Positions 8,532 through 17,342 of a DNA stretch of 40,840 bases are shown here, piece after piece. The position numbers and the translations under genes were made by a program. Under the pieces are notes generated by a model. It saw nothing but the letters and a program-made list of their open reading frames with translations, had not been told where the DNA came from and ran no database searches. The DNA comes from an uncultured Myxococcales bacterium. Its GTDB lineage: Bacteria > Myxococcota_A > Polyangia > Polyangiales > Houyiibacteriaceae. Where the stretch lies: positions 1-40,840 of the forward strand of contig CALCTH010000244.1 of NCBI GenBank assembly GCA_937893795.1. Direction: 5' to 3'. How positions within the stretch are numbered: position 1 is the stretch's first letter; each line of letters begins with the position of its first letter.

Positions 8532-9005
8532 ATGACGCCCCTCGCGCCCGACGCTCCGACGCCTACCGCCCCCGGCCGCGGAACCGCCTGGTCGCTGGCC
8601 GAAGGGGTGCCGCGCCCGCCGGCGTCGGCGCGCGCCCGACATACGCCGCTCTTCGTCGCGGCCGCGGCGTTTCTGATGGGCTTCGCGGGGCAGATGGTCG
8701 CCCTGAGCCGTCATCCGGCCCGCCATGCGCTTCCGGAAGGGGCGGAGATCCTGCACGAGCTCCGCACCTGGAACGGCGCCTATCGCCTCGAGGCGACCAT
8801 GACCCGCGCGGAGTACGAGACCTGGGTGGGGGAGCTCGGGCTCCGCCCGGTGGCTCATCCTGCCCGGCGGCTGCCGGCCGTCGCCGAGCACGTAGGTGTC
8901 CGGGAACGCCCCGAGGCCGAGCGCTGGGGCCGCGGCTGCTGCCACGCCGAGGCGCGATGGCGCGCGCCGTCCCTCGGCGCGCTCGAGGTCGACTGTCACG
9001 ACTGA
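8532..9005 (+). CDS. Hypothetical single-pass membrane protein
   Basis: I do not recognise a family. The 157-residue product has a Pro/Ala-rich, basic cytosolic N terminus, one membrane segment at about residues 39-58 (LFVAAAAFLMGFAGQMVAL) and a C-terminal soluble part with a charged helix (TRAEYETWVGELGLRPV) and two adjacent Cys near the end (GRGCCH). The start ATG has GAGGA six bases upstream. A TAGGCT hexamer just before it could be a -10 element, which would give a very short leader. The gene is transcribed away from the oxidoreductase and towards the penicillin-acylase gene, with 106 bases between. Coding is plausible from the membrane helix and start context but not proved. Confidence 0.5.
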   Translation: MTPLAPDAPTPTAPGRGTAWSLAEGVPRPPASARARHTPLFVAAAAFLMGFAGQMVALSRHPARHALPEGAEILHELRTWNGAYRLEATMTRAEYETWVGELGLRPVAHPARRLPAVAEHVGVRERPEAERWGRGCCHAEARWRAPSLGALEVDCHD

Positions 9006-9111
9006 CGCCCGGGCGGCCCGAGCCGCGCGCTCCCTCGGGCCTCGCGCTCCGGCGCACCGGATCGCTCCGCGCGGACGCTTACGCGGCGCCGTCTCGCGCG
9101 ACCACTCAGGT

Positions 9112-11415
9112 GTGCGTCGCTCTCGCCTTCCTCTCCGCGGCCTCGTGCCGCTCGCGCTCCTCGCTACGCTCACGGCCTGCGGCATCCTCCGCCGCGCGCC
9201 GGCCCCGCTCGCCGCCACCGCGGCCGAGGGTGCGCTGCGCCTGGCGCCCTTCCCGGAGGAAGGCGCCCCGGTCCGCGGCCCGGTGCGCATCTCCTGGGAC
9301 GCGCATGGCATCCCCTTCATCGAAGCCGAGAGCGACCATGACGCGGCGGTGGCTCTCGGCATGGTCCACGCCCACTTGCGGCTGGGGCAGATCGAGGTGG
9401 TCCGCCGCGCTGCGCAGGGACGCCTGAGCGAGTCCGTCGGGTTTCTGGCCGCCGACGTGGACCACGCTCTCCGCCTGCTCGACCTCGGCCGGGGCGTGCC
9501 CGCGAGCCTGGCGGCGCTGCCTCCCGACGTGCGCGGCTGGCTCGAGGCCTTCTGCCGCGGCCTCAACCACGTGCAGTCGCGCCTCGATCCGCTCCCCTGG
9601 GAGCACCAGCGCCTCGGCATCGACCCCGAGCCCTGGACCCCCGCGGACGTACTCCTCGTCGGGCGCCTCGTCAGCGTCGACGTCAACTGGCTCGGCTGGG
9701 CCTCCCTGCTTCAGCTCGAGGGCGATCCCCACCGCGAGACGCTCGCGGCCTTGCGGGCCGAGGATGGCGTCACGAGCCGGCCCTCCTTCTCGCCGGAGCG
9801 TCCCGGCGACGGGATGGCGCAGCTTCTCGGCCACCTCGGCGGCAGCGGTCGCACGGGAAGCAACGCCTTCGCCATCGCCGGAGACCGCACGGCGTCGGGC
9901 GCGCCGCTCTTCGCCAACGATCCGCACCTCGGCTTCGCGTGGCCCAACTTCTGGCTCGCCGTCGGCGTCCGCACGCCCACGCTCGCCGTGACCGGCCTGA
10001 TGGTGCCCGGCGTGCCCGCCGTGGCCGTGGGCCGGAACGAGGCCTTCGCCTTCGGCGGGACCAACATGCGCTCCGCGAGCAGTGACCTCGTCGAGGTCCC
10101 CCTCGACGGGTCGGTGCCCCTCACGGAGCGGCAGGAGCGGCTTCGGGTGCGGGGCTGGGCCGACCGGGAGCTCACGCTCCGGAGCACGCCCTTCGGTCCG
10201 CTGCTGAGCGACGCGGAACTGCTCGGCTGGGAGCGGGAAGACGTCGGCCTCGCGCTTCACTGGGTGGGTCACGAGGCGACGGGGGAGCTGACCGCGCTCT
10301 TCCGCATGAACCGCGCCCGCGACTTCGGCGGCTTCCGCGAGGCCTTCCGGAGCTGGCAGGTCAGCGGCCAGAACTACCTCTACGCCGACGCCGCCGGGAA
10401 CATCGGGCAGATCATGGCCGTCGGCCTTCCCACCCGGGGCGACGTGAGCGCGAGGGGCTATCGCGTGCCCATCGCCGCCGCGCCCTGGGGCGCGATCCGC
10501 ACCGCGCCGGAGCTGCCCTTCGCGCTCAACCCGGCGGCGGGGTTCTTGGCCTCCGCCAACAACCTGCCCACCCGGGAGGCGCCGGTCCCAATCGGCTTCG
10601 ACTTCGCGCCCGACCAGCGCATCGCGCGGCTGGAGGCGCTGCTCGCCGCCGAGGCGGAGGGCTGGGACTTCGAGGCGGCCCGGGCCGTTCAAGGGGACAG
10701 CTACAGCGCCAGCTCCGTCGAGGTCCGGGACGCCCTCCTCGCCGCCGCCGCGCTCCTACCGGAGGCACCGTCGCCGCTGCTGGAGCGCCTCCATGGCTGG
10801 GATGGGCACTACCGCGTCGAGTCCGAGGGCGCCGCGGCCTTCGAGCTCACCTACGCGCCGCTCGCCGAGGCGTATTGGCGGTCGCGTCTCGAGGGAGAGC
10901 CGCCCAACGCGCTCGCGTCGGCCTTCGGGACGCGCCGCCGGGTCGCCGCGGCGCTCCGCGAGGCGACGGCCGCCGGGGACGCGGAGGCGCTCCGAGGCTG
11001 GCTCGCCCCGGCCCTCGACGAGGCCGAGGAGAGGAGTGAGGCCGGGACGTCCTGGGGCGAGCTCCACCGCTTACGCATCCAGCATCCCTTCGGTGCGCTG
11101 CCCTTCGTGGGCCGAAGCTACCGCTTCGTGGACGCGCCGGTGCCGGGGGCCGTCGAGACGCTCTGGAAGAGCGCTCACGGCCCCGTCGAGGGCGTGCACG
11201 CGACCAGCTTCGGTGCCCAGGCCCGCTTCCTCGCCGACCTCGGCGATCTCGACGCCAGCCGGGTTATCATCCTCGGAGTGCAGGATGGCTGGCTCGGCAG
11301 CGCGCACGCCGTCGACCAGGCCGCGGACTTCCTCGGGCTTCGCGACCTCCCGCTGCCCCTCCGCCCGGCCACGGCGCGGGCGCGGGCCGTGGCGACGACC
11401 CGCCTGCGTCCCTGA
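9112..11415 (+). CDS. Penicillin acylase-family lipoprotein (Ntn hydrolase)
   Basis: The frame is open from 8896, but the first credible start is GTG 9112: it gives MRRSRLPLRGLVPLALLAT then LTAC, a lipoprotein signal with lipobox Cys, and avoids overlap with the gene upstream. The 767-residue precursor is typical of the penicillin/acyl-homoserine-lactone acylase family. The N-terminal A chain carries VRISWDAHGIPFIEA and GMVHAHLRLGQIE. The self-cleavage site is GRTGSN, with Ser250 becoming the N-terminal nucleophile of the B chain (SNAFAIAGDRT then ANDPHLGF). The C-terminal part keeps family features such as the oxyanion-region Asn block YLYADAAGNIGQI. Substrates may be acylated amino acids, antibiotics or quorum-sensing lactones and cannot be told from sequence. 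Likely in the periplasm, anchored to a membrane. Confidence 0.9.
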   Translation: MRRSRLPLRGLVPLALLATLTACGILRRAPAPLAATAAEGALRLAPFPEEGAPVRGPVRISWDAHGIPFIEAESDHDAAVALGMVHAHLRLGQIEVVRRAAQGRLSESVGFLAADVDHALRLLDLGRGVPASLAALPPDVRGWLEAFCRGLNHVQSRLDPLPWEHQRLGIDPEPWTPADVLLVGRLVSVDVNWLGWASLLQLEGDPHRETLAALRAEDGVTSRPSFSPERPGDGMAQLLGHLGGSGRTGSNAFAIAGDRTASGAPLFANDPHLGFAWPNFWLAVGVRTPTLAVTGLMVPGVPAVAVGRNEAFAFGGTNMRSASSDLVEVPLDGSVPLTERQERLRVRGWADRELTLRSTPFGPLLSDAELLGWEREDVGLALHWVGHEATGELTALFRMNRARDFGGFREAFRSWQVSGQNYLYADAAGNIGQIMAVGLPTRGDVSARGYRVPIAAAPWGAIRTAPELPFALNPAAGFLASANNLPTREAPVPIGFDFAPDQRIARLEALLAAEAEGWDFEAARAVQGDSYSASSVEVRDALLAAAALLPEAPSPLLERLHGWDGHYRVESEGAAAFELTYAPLAEAYWRSRLEGEPPNALASAFGTRRRVAAALREATAAGDAEALRGWLAPALDEAEERSEAGTSWGELHRLRIQHPFGALPFVGRSYRFVDAPVPGAVETLWKSAHGPVEGVHATSFGAQARFLADLGDLDASRVIILGVQDGWLGSAHAVDQAADFLGLRDLPLPLRPATARARAVATTRLRP

Positions 11416-11458
11416 GCCGCCCGCTTGTGATTTCGGCCCGGCCGCGCTTCTCTCCCGC

Positions 11459-12091
11459 ATGGCCTCGGCGCCGCGCGGGGTGCTGCGCCCGGGCAGCACC
11501 ATCCATCGGGCCTCCGGCGCCGGCGGATGCCTCGGCGCCGTCGTGCTGCGCGGCGCCGCCGCCTTCGGCCTCTCGAACGCCCACGTGCTCGCAGGCCCCG
11601 AGCCCGTCGACGCGGGCGCCACGCTCTACGACGCCGAACGGCGGCCCCTCGGCACCCTGCACGCGCACACGCCTCTGCTGCTCGACCCGGAGCACGTGCA
11701 CCGCCACGACCTCGCGGTCTTTCGCGTTTCGCCCGAGGTCGCGGTGGACCCGGCCATCCCCGGCCTCGGCGTGCCCGAGCTCGGCATCTTCGAGCGCCCC
11801 CCCAAGGGAACCGCCGTGACCTGCCTCGGACGCGGGGGCGTGCTTCGCCACGGCCACGTGGTGGAGCCGGAGTGCGGCATGTGGGTGGACGTGCCGCGCG
11901 GGGGCTTGCGCTTCGAGGGCCTCGTGGCCGTGGCCGGGGCCGACGGCGCGCCCTTCAGCGTGCCAGGGGATAGCGGCGCGCTCGTCGTCGCGGCAGCGAG
12001 CCGCCGCGCCCTCGGCCTCCTGGTGGGCGGCGAAGGTGACGTCAGCGTCATGTGTCCGCTCGACCTCGCGCTTCTCGCGCTGCCGCCATGA
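11459..12091 (+). CDS. Trypsin-like serine protease domain protein without signal peptide
   Basis: The frame is open much further upstream, but that part is a shadow of the acylase gene, and ATG 11459 begins a compact 210-residue protein. A chymotrypsin-fold catalytic triad can be read in order: His42 in LSNAHVLAG, Asp84 in RHDLAVF and Ser172 in PGDSGALV, each in its classic context. No signal peptide, transmembrane segment or PDZ domain is visible, so the protein appears to stay in the cytosol or leave by another route, which is unusual for this fold. The spacing to the acylase gene is 43 bases and to the first FHA gene 54 bases, so all may be co-transcribed. Substrate unknown. Confidence 0.78.
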   Translation: MASAPRGVLRPGSTIHRASGAGGCLGAVVLRGAAAFGLSNAHVLAGPEPVDAGATLYDAERRPLGTLHAHTPLLLDPEHVHRHDLAVFRVSPEVAVDPAIPGLGVPELGIFERPPKGTAVTCLGRGGVLRHGHVVEPECGMWVDVPRGGLRFEGLVAVAGADGAPFSVPGDSGALVVAAASRRALGLLVGGEGDVSVMCPLDLALLALPP

Positions 12092-12145
12092 CCAGGTCCA
12101 TTTTCCACGGACGAGCGCCGTTCACATACGGTACCGTCGGCCCTG

Positions 12146-13084
12146 GTGGGGACGATCCGCGAAGAGTCGGGCCGGCGGTTGACGCTCGGAAACCGGACCA
12201 TCGTGGGCCGCTCGGAGGCCTGCGCGTTGCGCCTCGAGGACCCCCGCGTCTCCGGAGAGCACGCCGCGATCTTTCACCGGCAGAGGACGTGGTACGTGCG
12301 CGATCTGGCGAGCCGCAACGGGACCATGCTCAACGAGCGCTACCTGCGGCCCGGGAAGCCCCAGGCGCTCGCCGCCGGGGACCGGCTGACCTTCGGCGCC
12401 CGCGGCGCGCGCCCCTGGGTGCTCGCGGACGAGAGCCCCCCGGGGCCCCGCGCGGTCTGCGAGGGTCAAATCGTCATGGCGGGCTCCTCGTCGCTGCTCA
12501 TGATTCCCGACGGCGACGAGCCGGGCCTGACCGTGCACGCCGACGGTCGGCACTGGATCGCCGAGCACTTCGAAGGCGACGACGTCTTCCACGCCATCGA
12601 CCAGATGAGCGTCGAGGTCGGCGGGAAGCGCTGGCGCCTCGAGCTGCCGAGCCTGGAAGCCCAGCAGCCCGACCCGGGCACGACCGTCGACGGGACCGGT
12701 CGCTTCAAGGGCGTGGCGGGCGTCTCCTTTCGCATCCAGCACAGCCGCGACGAGGAGTACGTGCGGATCTCTGCGCGCCTCGGCATGCGCAAGCACGTCC
12801 TCGACGGCCGTGCCTTTCACTACATGGTGCTCGTGTTGGCACGGGCGCGGCTGAGCGACGCGCTCCGCGAGGATCTCACCCCCGACGAGCATGGCTGGGT
12901 CTACGCCGAGGACCTCGCTCGGGACCTCGGGATTACGCGGCCCAGGCTCAACGTCTACATCTTCCGCGCGCGCAAGCAGCTCGAGGGCCTCGGCGTGGAC
13001 GACGCCGCACGGATCATTCAGCGGCGACCGCAGACGCAGCAGCTCCGCCTCGGGGTCGAGGACCTCGAGGTCGCGCCGCGCTGA
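12146..13084 (+). CDS. FHA domain protein with C-terminal helix-turn-helix-like domain (copy 1)
   Basis: The start is GTG 12146, the first start that places the FHA strands correctly. The 312-residue protein has an N-terminal FHA domain (about 10-85) with the phosphothreonine-binding residues Gly21-Arg22, Ser36, His39 and Asn58-Gly59 all present. A beta-rich middle region (about 95-215) follows. The C-terminal domain (about 245-305) contains VYAEDLARDLGITRPRLN, then IFRARKQLEGLGV and RRPQTQQLRLG, which reads like a winged helix with a recognition helix and a closing hairpin. FHA domains bind phosphothreonine peptides from Ser/Thr kinases, so a phosphorylation-controlled DNA-binding regulator is inferred. 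No kinase gene is adjacent. The gene 3' to it is a clear paralogue in tandem. Confidence 0.85.
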   Translation: MGTIREESGRRLTLGNRTIVGRSEACALRLEDPRVSGEHAAIFHRQRTWYVRDLASRNGTMLNERYLRPGKPQALAAGDRLTFGARGARPWVLADESPPGPRAVCEGQIVMAGSSSLLMIPDGDEPGLTVHADGRHWIAEHFEGDDVFHAIDQMSVEVGGKRWRLELPSLEAQQPDPGTTVDGTGRFKGVAGVSFRIQHSRDEEYVRISARLGMRKHVLDGRAFHYMVLVLARARLSDALREDLTPDEHGWVYAEDLARDLGITRPRLNVYIFRARKQLEGLGVDDAARIIQRRPQTQQLRLGVEDLEVAPR

Positions 13085-13138
13085 GTGAGGTCCCTCCGGT
13101 CCAGATCAGCCGACGTTCAGGGCCCGGGCACGGGCTAC

Positions 13139-13168
13139 TGGAACAGTCCGTCTCCAAGCGTGTAATGT
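13139..13168 (+). promoter_or_regulatory. Possible promoter of second FHA gene
   Basis: A TGGAAC hexamer at 13139-13144 and a TAATGT hexamer at 13163-13168 are separated by 18 bases, and the latter is preceded by TG in the extended -10 manner (TGTAATGT). A similar GTGTA-rich block precedes the TerB-like gene (29775-29783). The match to the -35 consensus is poor (three of six), so this is weak support from sequence alone. Confidence 0.25.
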
Positions 13169-13209
13169 GCCGAAATGGAAGGCGGGCCTAGAGCCCCCAA
13201 CCTAAGACT

Positions 13210-14151
13210 GTGGCTGTTCTTGGCGAAGCAGGAACCGCACGACGCGCTTCCCTCGGCGTTCGCATGCTGATCGGGCGGGCGGAGGGCTGCGGAATCCGAA
13301 TCACGGACCACTACGTGTCCGCCGAACACGCCTCCGTCTACTGGCAGGACGGAGAGTGGCGTTTGCGCGATCTCGCCTCCACCAACGGCACCTTCGTGGA
13401 CGGCAGGGCCCTCGCCGTCGGAGAGACCGTCGCCCTGCGCGTCGGGCAGGTGCTCGCCTTTGGCGGCAGCGAGCAGGCCCCGCGCTGGATTCTCCTCGAC
13501 GACTCGCCGCCTCAGCCGCGGGGCGTCTCCCTCGACGGCGTCGAGCCCCGCGTCGGCTCCTCGGAGATGCTCGCCCTCCCCGACGAGGAGGCTCCGGAGC
13601 TCGTGATCTCCACGGAGGGTTCCCGGTGGGTGGGCGAGCGTGGCGAGGACGGCGCCCTCATCCCCGTCGCCGATCAGGACGTCATCGAGCTCGCGAGCGG
13701 GAGCTGGCGCCTCGAGCTTCCGCCTCCCACCGAGGTCGTCACCAACGAAAAGACGGTGGAGCGCGACGCGGACCTCCGGAACATCGAAGCGCTTCGGCTG
13801 CGCTTTCGGGCTTCGCCGGGGAGCCAGCACGTCGATGTGCTCGCGGAGCTCGGGCCAGAGCGCACGCGGCTGGCACCGCGCGCGTACCACCAGCTTCTGC
13901 TTCGGCTCGCCCGGGCGCGGCGCCAGGACGCCGAGTCCGGGGTCTCGCCTCAGGAGCAGGGCTGGCTCTACGCCGACCGGGTGGCGGAGGAGCTCTCCAT
14001 CAGCCGCGCCAAGCTCAACGTCGACATCTTCCGGGCGCGCAAGCAGATCGCGGACCTCGGGGTACGCGGCGCGGCGCGGGGCATCGAGCGACGGCCGCAG
14101 ACGCAGCAGCTCCGGCTCGGCGTCCCGGAGCTGGTCTTCGAGGAGCCCTGA
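13210..14151 (+). CDS. FHA domain protein with C-terminal helix-turn-helix-like domain (copy 2)
   Basis: This 313-residue paralogue of the preceding gene has the same three-part layout. The FHA ligand residues Gly22-Arg23, Ser37, His40 and Asn59-Gly60 are conserved, as is the RDLAS-x-NGT motif. The C-terminal domain is the best preserved part between the copies (IFRARKQ, AAR-x-I-x-RRPQTQQLRLGV are shared), while the middle region has diverged, which points to a fixed output and a varied input. The start is GTG 13210. A possible extended -10 promoter (GTGTAATGT at 13160-13168) lies upstream, so it may be transcribed on its own as well as with copy 1. The stop is eight bases from the stop of the convergent pntB gene. 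Confidence 0.85.
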   Translation: MAVLGEAGTARRASLGVRMLIGRAEGCGIRITDHYVSAEHASVYWQDGEWRLRDLASTNGTFVDGRALAVGETVALRVGQVLAFGGSEQAPRWILLDDSPPQPRGVSLDGVEPRVGSSEMLALPDEEAPELVISTEGSRWVGERGEDGALIPVADQDVIELASGSWRLELPPPTEVVTNEKTVERDADLRNIEALRLRFRASPGSQHVDVLAELGPERTRLAPRAYHQLLLRLARARRQDAESGVSPQEQGWLYADRVAEELSISRAKLNVDIFRARKQIADLGVRGAARGIERRPQTQQLRLGVPELVFEEP

Positions 14152-14160
14152 GCGGGGCTC
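14143..14160. terminator. Short GC hairpin between convergent FHA2 and pntB stops
   Basis: GAGCCC (14143-14148) and GGGCTC (14155-14160) form a perfect six-base stem with a six-base loop that covers the stop of the second FHA gene and reaches the stop of pntB. It lies exactly at the convergence point. There is no T-tract on either side, so it would be a weak terminator or a chance hairpin in GC-rich DNA. Confidence 0.3.
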
Positions 14161-15604
14161 AGAGCTCCCGGAGCTCCTTCAGCGTCTCCTGCACCATCTT
14201 CTTCGCGTCGCCGAAGAGCATCATGGAGTTGTCCCGCTCGAAAAGCGGGTTCTTGATGCCGGCGTAGCCGGGGCTCAGCGAGCGCTTGATCACGAAGACC
14301 GAGCGCGCCTCGTGCACGTTCAGAATGGGCATACCCGCGATGGGGCTCTGCGGGTCCTCGATGGCCGAGGGGTTCACGACGTCGTTGGCGCCGAGCACGA
14401 TCACTGCGTCCGTCGTCGCGAACTCGCCGTTGATGGCCTCCATCTCGACGAGCTTCTCGTAGGGCACGTTCGCCTCGGCGAGGAGCACGTTCATGTGGCC
14501 GGGCATGCGGCCGGCGACGGGGTGGATGGCGTAGCGCACCGTGGTGCCCATCTTCTCGAGCTCCTGGTCGAGCTCGTGAATGGCGTGCTGCGCCTGAGCG
14601 ACGGCCAGACCGTAGCCGGGCACGATGATGACGCTGCTGGCGGACTCGAGGAGCATGGCCGTCTCTTCCGGCCCCGTGCTGGTGACGTTCTCGTAGTCGC
14701 GCGCGTCCTCGGCCGTCGCGGCCTCGCCGAAGCCGCCGACGAGCACGTTCACGAGGGAGCGGTTCATGGCCACGCACATGATTTGCGTGAGGATGAGGCC
14801 CGCCGCGCCGACCATGGCGCCGGCGATGATGAGCGCCGGGTTGCCCACCACGAAGCCCGCGGCCGAAGCTGCGACGCCCGAGTAGGAGTGCAGCAGGCTC
14901 ACCACGACGGGCATGTCCGCGCCGCCGATGGGGATGACGAGCAGAATGCCGAGGAGCAGGGAGATGCCCGTGAGCGCTCCTACCGCCGTGAGCAGCTGGT
15001 CCGGCCCCGCGGCGACGCCCGTGAACCAGGCGATGCAACCGAGACCGGCGAGCACGAGCAGGCCGTTGATGAGGTGCCGCGCGGGGAGCAGGATCGGCTT
15101 TCCGTTTCGGAGGCTCCCGTTGAGCTTCATGAAGGCGATGATGCTGCCCGTGAAGGTCAGCGCGCCGATGACGATGGAGAGCGCCGACGTGAACGCCTCG
15201 GCGCCGCCGAGGGCGGAGGCCGCCGTGCGCAGGTCCACGATCTGATGCTCCGCGCCATCGAGGCCCTCGATGCCCGTGCCCCAGAAGATGCTGAGCGCGA
15301 CCACGGCGCTCGCGGCGCCGCCGAAGCCGTTGAAGAGGGCGACCATCTCCGGCATGGAGGTCATCTCGACCTTGACGGCCGCGATGCCGCCCACGAGGCC
15401 GCCGATGACGACGCCGGCGACCACCCACTGCCAGGGGATGGTCTCCATCTCGACGAGGGTGCCGACGACCGCGAGGGCCATGGCGCCGGCGGCCATCTGA
15501 TTGCCCGCGCGGGCCGTCTTGACCTTGGAGAGGCGCTTGAGGCCCAGGATGAAGAGGGCGCTCGAGAGCAGGTAGGCGACGTTCGCCAGGGTGGCCGCGG
15601 TCAC
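14159..15604 (-). CDS. pntB: NAD(P) transhydrogenase subunit beta
   Basis: The 481-residue protein is full length for PntB. The N-terminal half is a bundle of membrane helices beginning NVAYLLSSALFILGLKRLS and containing GNQMAAGAMALAVVGTL; this is the proton channel shared with PntAB. The C-terminal domain III binds NADP(H), with VPGYGLAVAQAQH and HPVAGRMPGHMNVLLAEA, and ends with the family's GDAKK and ELREL. With PntAA it couples hydride transfer from NADH to NADP+ to proton entry. The start codon is GTG at 15604 and overlaps the pntAB stop (GTGA), so translation is coupled. It is the last gene of a three-gene operon and converges on the FHA genes. Confidence 0.97.
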   Translation of the reverse strand: MTAATLANVAYLLSSALFILGLKRLSKVKTARAGNQMAAGAMALAVVGTLVEMETIPWQWVVAGVVIGGLVGGIAAVKVEMTSMPEMVALFNGFGGAASAVVALSIFWGTGIEGLDGAEHQIVDLRTAASALGGAEAFTSALSIVIGALTFTGSIIAFMKLNGSLRNGKPILLPARHLINGLLVLAGLGCIAWFTGVAAGPDQLLTAVGALTGISLLLGILLVIPIGGADMPVVVSLLHSYSGVAASAAGFVVGNPALIIAGAMVGAAGLILTQIMCVAMNRSLVNVLVGGFGEAATAEDARDYENVTSTGPEETAMLLESASSVIIVPGYGLAVAQAQHAIHELDQELEKMGTTVRYAIHPVAGRMPGHMNVLLAEANVPYEKLVEMEAINGEFATTDAVIVLGANDVVNPSAIEDPQSPIAGMPILNVHEARSVFVIKRSLSPGYAGIKNPLFERDNSMMLFGDAKKMVQETLKELREL

Positions 15605-15885
15605 TTCTTCCCCCCGAACATGCGGAGCATCCGGTCGGTCACGAGGAAGCCGCCGATGACGTTGATGGTGGCGAAGGCGATGGCGGCCACGGCGAGGATG
15701 GCGCTCACCGTGGGCTCCGTGGTCTTCGCAGCCACCAGCGCACCGACGATGGTGATGCCGCTGATCGCGTTGGCGCCGCTCATGAGCGGCGTGTGAAGCG
15801 TCGGCGGCACCTTCGAGATGAGCTCGAAGCCCACGAAGCAGGCGAGGAGGAAGGCGTATAGGCCCAGGAGAAGCGGTCCGGTCAT
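15601..15885 (-). CDS. pntAB: NAD(P) transhydrogenase alpha subunit part 2 (membrane part)
   Basis: The 94-residue protein holds three hydrophobic segments (about 4-20, 42-55, 62-85), including FELISKVPPTLHTPLMSGANAISG, the strongly conserved signature of the alpha-subunit membrane domain. The alpha subunit is split into separate soluble and membrane genes, as in Rhodospirillum rubrum and many alpha- and deltaproteobacteria, whereas E. coli has one fused pntA. The gap to pntAA is 36 bases and the stop overlaps the pntB start. Confidence 0.96.
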   Translation of the reverse strand: MTGPLLLGLYAFLLACFVGFELISKVPPTLHTPLMSGANAISGITIVGALVAAKTTEPTVSAILAVAAIAFATINVIGGFLVTDRMLRMFGGKK

Positions 15886-15921
15886 GGCGAAGTGCTTTGC
15901 GCTGCGGGGTCGGGGTGCCGT

Positions 15922-17067
15922 TCAGGCCTCGGCGAGGGCGTCGCGCGTGCGGCCGTGGCGGACCTCGCCGCCGTGCGTGAGGAGGGAGCCCACCGCGATC
16001 TCGTCCTCTTCGTCGAGGAGCGCGGCGAGCTTCGAGTTGCCTTCGTCCGTCAAGTGCCGGAGCAGGGTCTCGACGTTGCGGGCGTAGAGGCGGCTCGCGT
16101 CCGCGGGCACCGTGGCCGGCACGTTCGAGGGCGCGAGGATGGTGACGCCATGGGCCGTGACGATCTCGTCGGGCTTGGCGAGCGCGCAGTTGCCACCGCG
16201 GGCGATGGCCATGTCCACGATCACCGCGCCCGGGCGCATGCCCTTCACCATCTCTTCGCTGATGAGCTTCGGCGCCGGGCGCCCGGGGATGAGCGCCGTG
16301 GTGATGGCGAGGTCGGCGTGCGTCAGGCGCTCGGCGACGATCTCCCGCTGCTTCCGAAGGAAGTCCTCGCTCATCTGCTTCGCGTAGCCGCCCTCGGCCT
16401 CGCCCTTCTCCTCCATCGGCAGATCGATGAAGCGGCCGCCGAGGGACTCGACCTCCTCTCGGACGGCCTCGCGGATGTCGCTCACCTCGACGGTCGCGCC
16501 GAGGCGACGGCAGGTCGCGATGGCCTGCAGGCCGGCCACGCCCGCGCCCATGATGACGGCGCGCGCGGGCTGAATCGTCCCGGCGGCGGTCATGAGGAGC
16601 GGGAAGTACTTGTCGAGGTGCGCCGCGGCGAGGAGCGCCGCCTTGTAGCCCGCGAGGCTGGCTTGCGACGAGAGCGCGTCCATGGACTGGGCTCGCGTGA
16701 TGCGCGGGATGAGCTCCATGGCGATGCTCGTGACCTTCGCGTCCCGGAGCGCCTTCACCATCTCCAGGTTCCGGTCGGGCTCGAGGAAGCCGACGAGGAG
16801 CGCGCCCTCCTTGAGCTCGGCGGCCTGGCTCGGCTCGGGGGCGCGCACGCCGATGACGGCGTCGGCCTGACCCCAGTGCGCGGCAAGCTCCTCCACGACC
16901 GTGGCGCCAGCTTCCGTGTAGGCCGCGTCGGGGAAGCCCGCGGCGAGGCCCGCGTCCTTCTCGACGACGACCTCGTGCTGCTTCTTGAGGAGCTTCCCGA
17001 CGGTCTCGGGCGTGGCGGCTACGCGCCGCTCACGGGGGGCGCGCTCGTGTGGGACTTGAACTCTCAT
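15922..17067 (-). CDS. pntAA: NAD(P) transhydrogenase alpha subunit part 1 (NAD-binding)
   Basis: The 381-residue soluble domain I protein resembles alanine dehydrogenase. Visible family marks are the N-terminal RVAATPETVGKLLKK, the central IPRITRAQSMDALSSQA, the Rossmann motif MGAGVAGLQAIATCRRLGA and VDMAIARGGNCALA. It binds NADH and passes hydride to domain III of PntB. The start ATG at 17067 gives an N terminus slightly different from the usual MKIGVP but keeps the first beta strand (RVQVPHERAPRERRVA). It is first in the pnt operon; the 275 bases upstream hold no gene and presumably the promoter, though no clear -10/-35 pair can be picked out. Confidence 0.96.
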   Translation of the reverse strand: MRVQVPHERAPRERRVAATPETVGKLLKKQHEVVVEKDAGLAAGFPDAAYTEAGATVVEELAAHWGQADAVIGVRAPEPSQAAELKEGALLVGFLEPDRNLEMVKALRDAKVTSIAMELIPRITRAQSMDALSSQASLAGYKAALLAAAHLDKYFPLLMTAAGTIQPARAVIMGAGVAGLQAIATCRRLGATVEVSDIREAVREEVESLGGRFIDLPMEEKGEAEGGYAKQMSEDFLRKQREIVAERLTHADLAITTALIPGRPAPKLISEEMVKGMRPGAVIVDMAIARGGNCALAKPDEIVTAHGVTILAPSNVPATVPADASRLYARNVETLLRHLTDEGNSKLAALLDEEDEIAVGSLLTHGGEVRHGRTRDALAEA

Positions 17068-17342
17068 GTACGCTGGCGGGGCGCGGTATAGGGGGCGAAG
17101 GCGTGGGGCGCGTCGTTCGCGCGGGACCTACGGCGGATGGGCGCGTGTAGCACGCCCGGCGGCGTGGGGGGCCGGCAGGCCCGTATTTCGTCGGCTAGCG
17201 CCGTTCGGGGACGGTCCCAGCGAGGCCGGCGCCGCGCGGGATATGGTGGCCCTCGGCGCCGAAGAAAAGGGGCAACGCGCACGGCGCGAGGCGGGAGCCA
17301 CCGCGTGGGGAGGGAGCGCCCGGTCTCGCGAGCGCCGCTCCT

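Noticed and set aside
17313-17341. GGAGCG...CGCTCC hairpin after the DUF1244 gene considered as terminator
   Set aside because: Six-base stem, 17-base loop and no T-run on the minus strand; too common by chance in this base composition.
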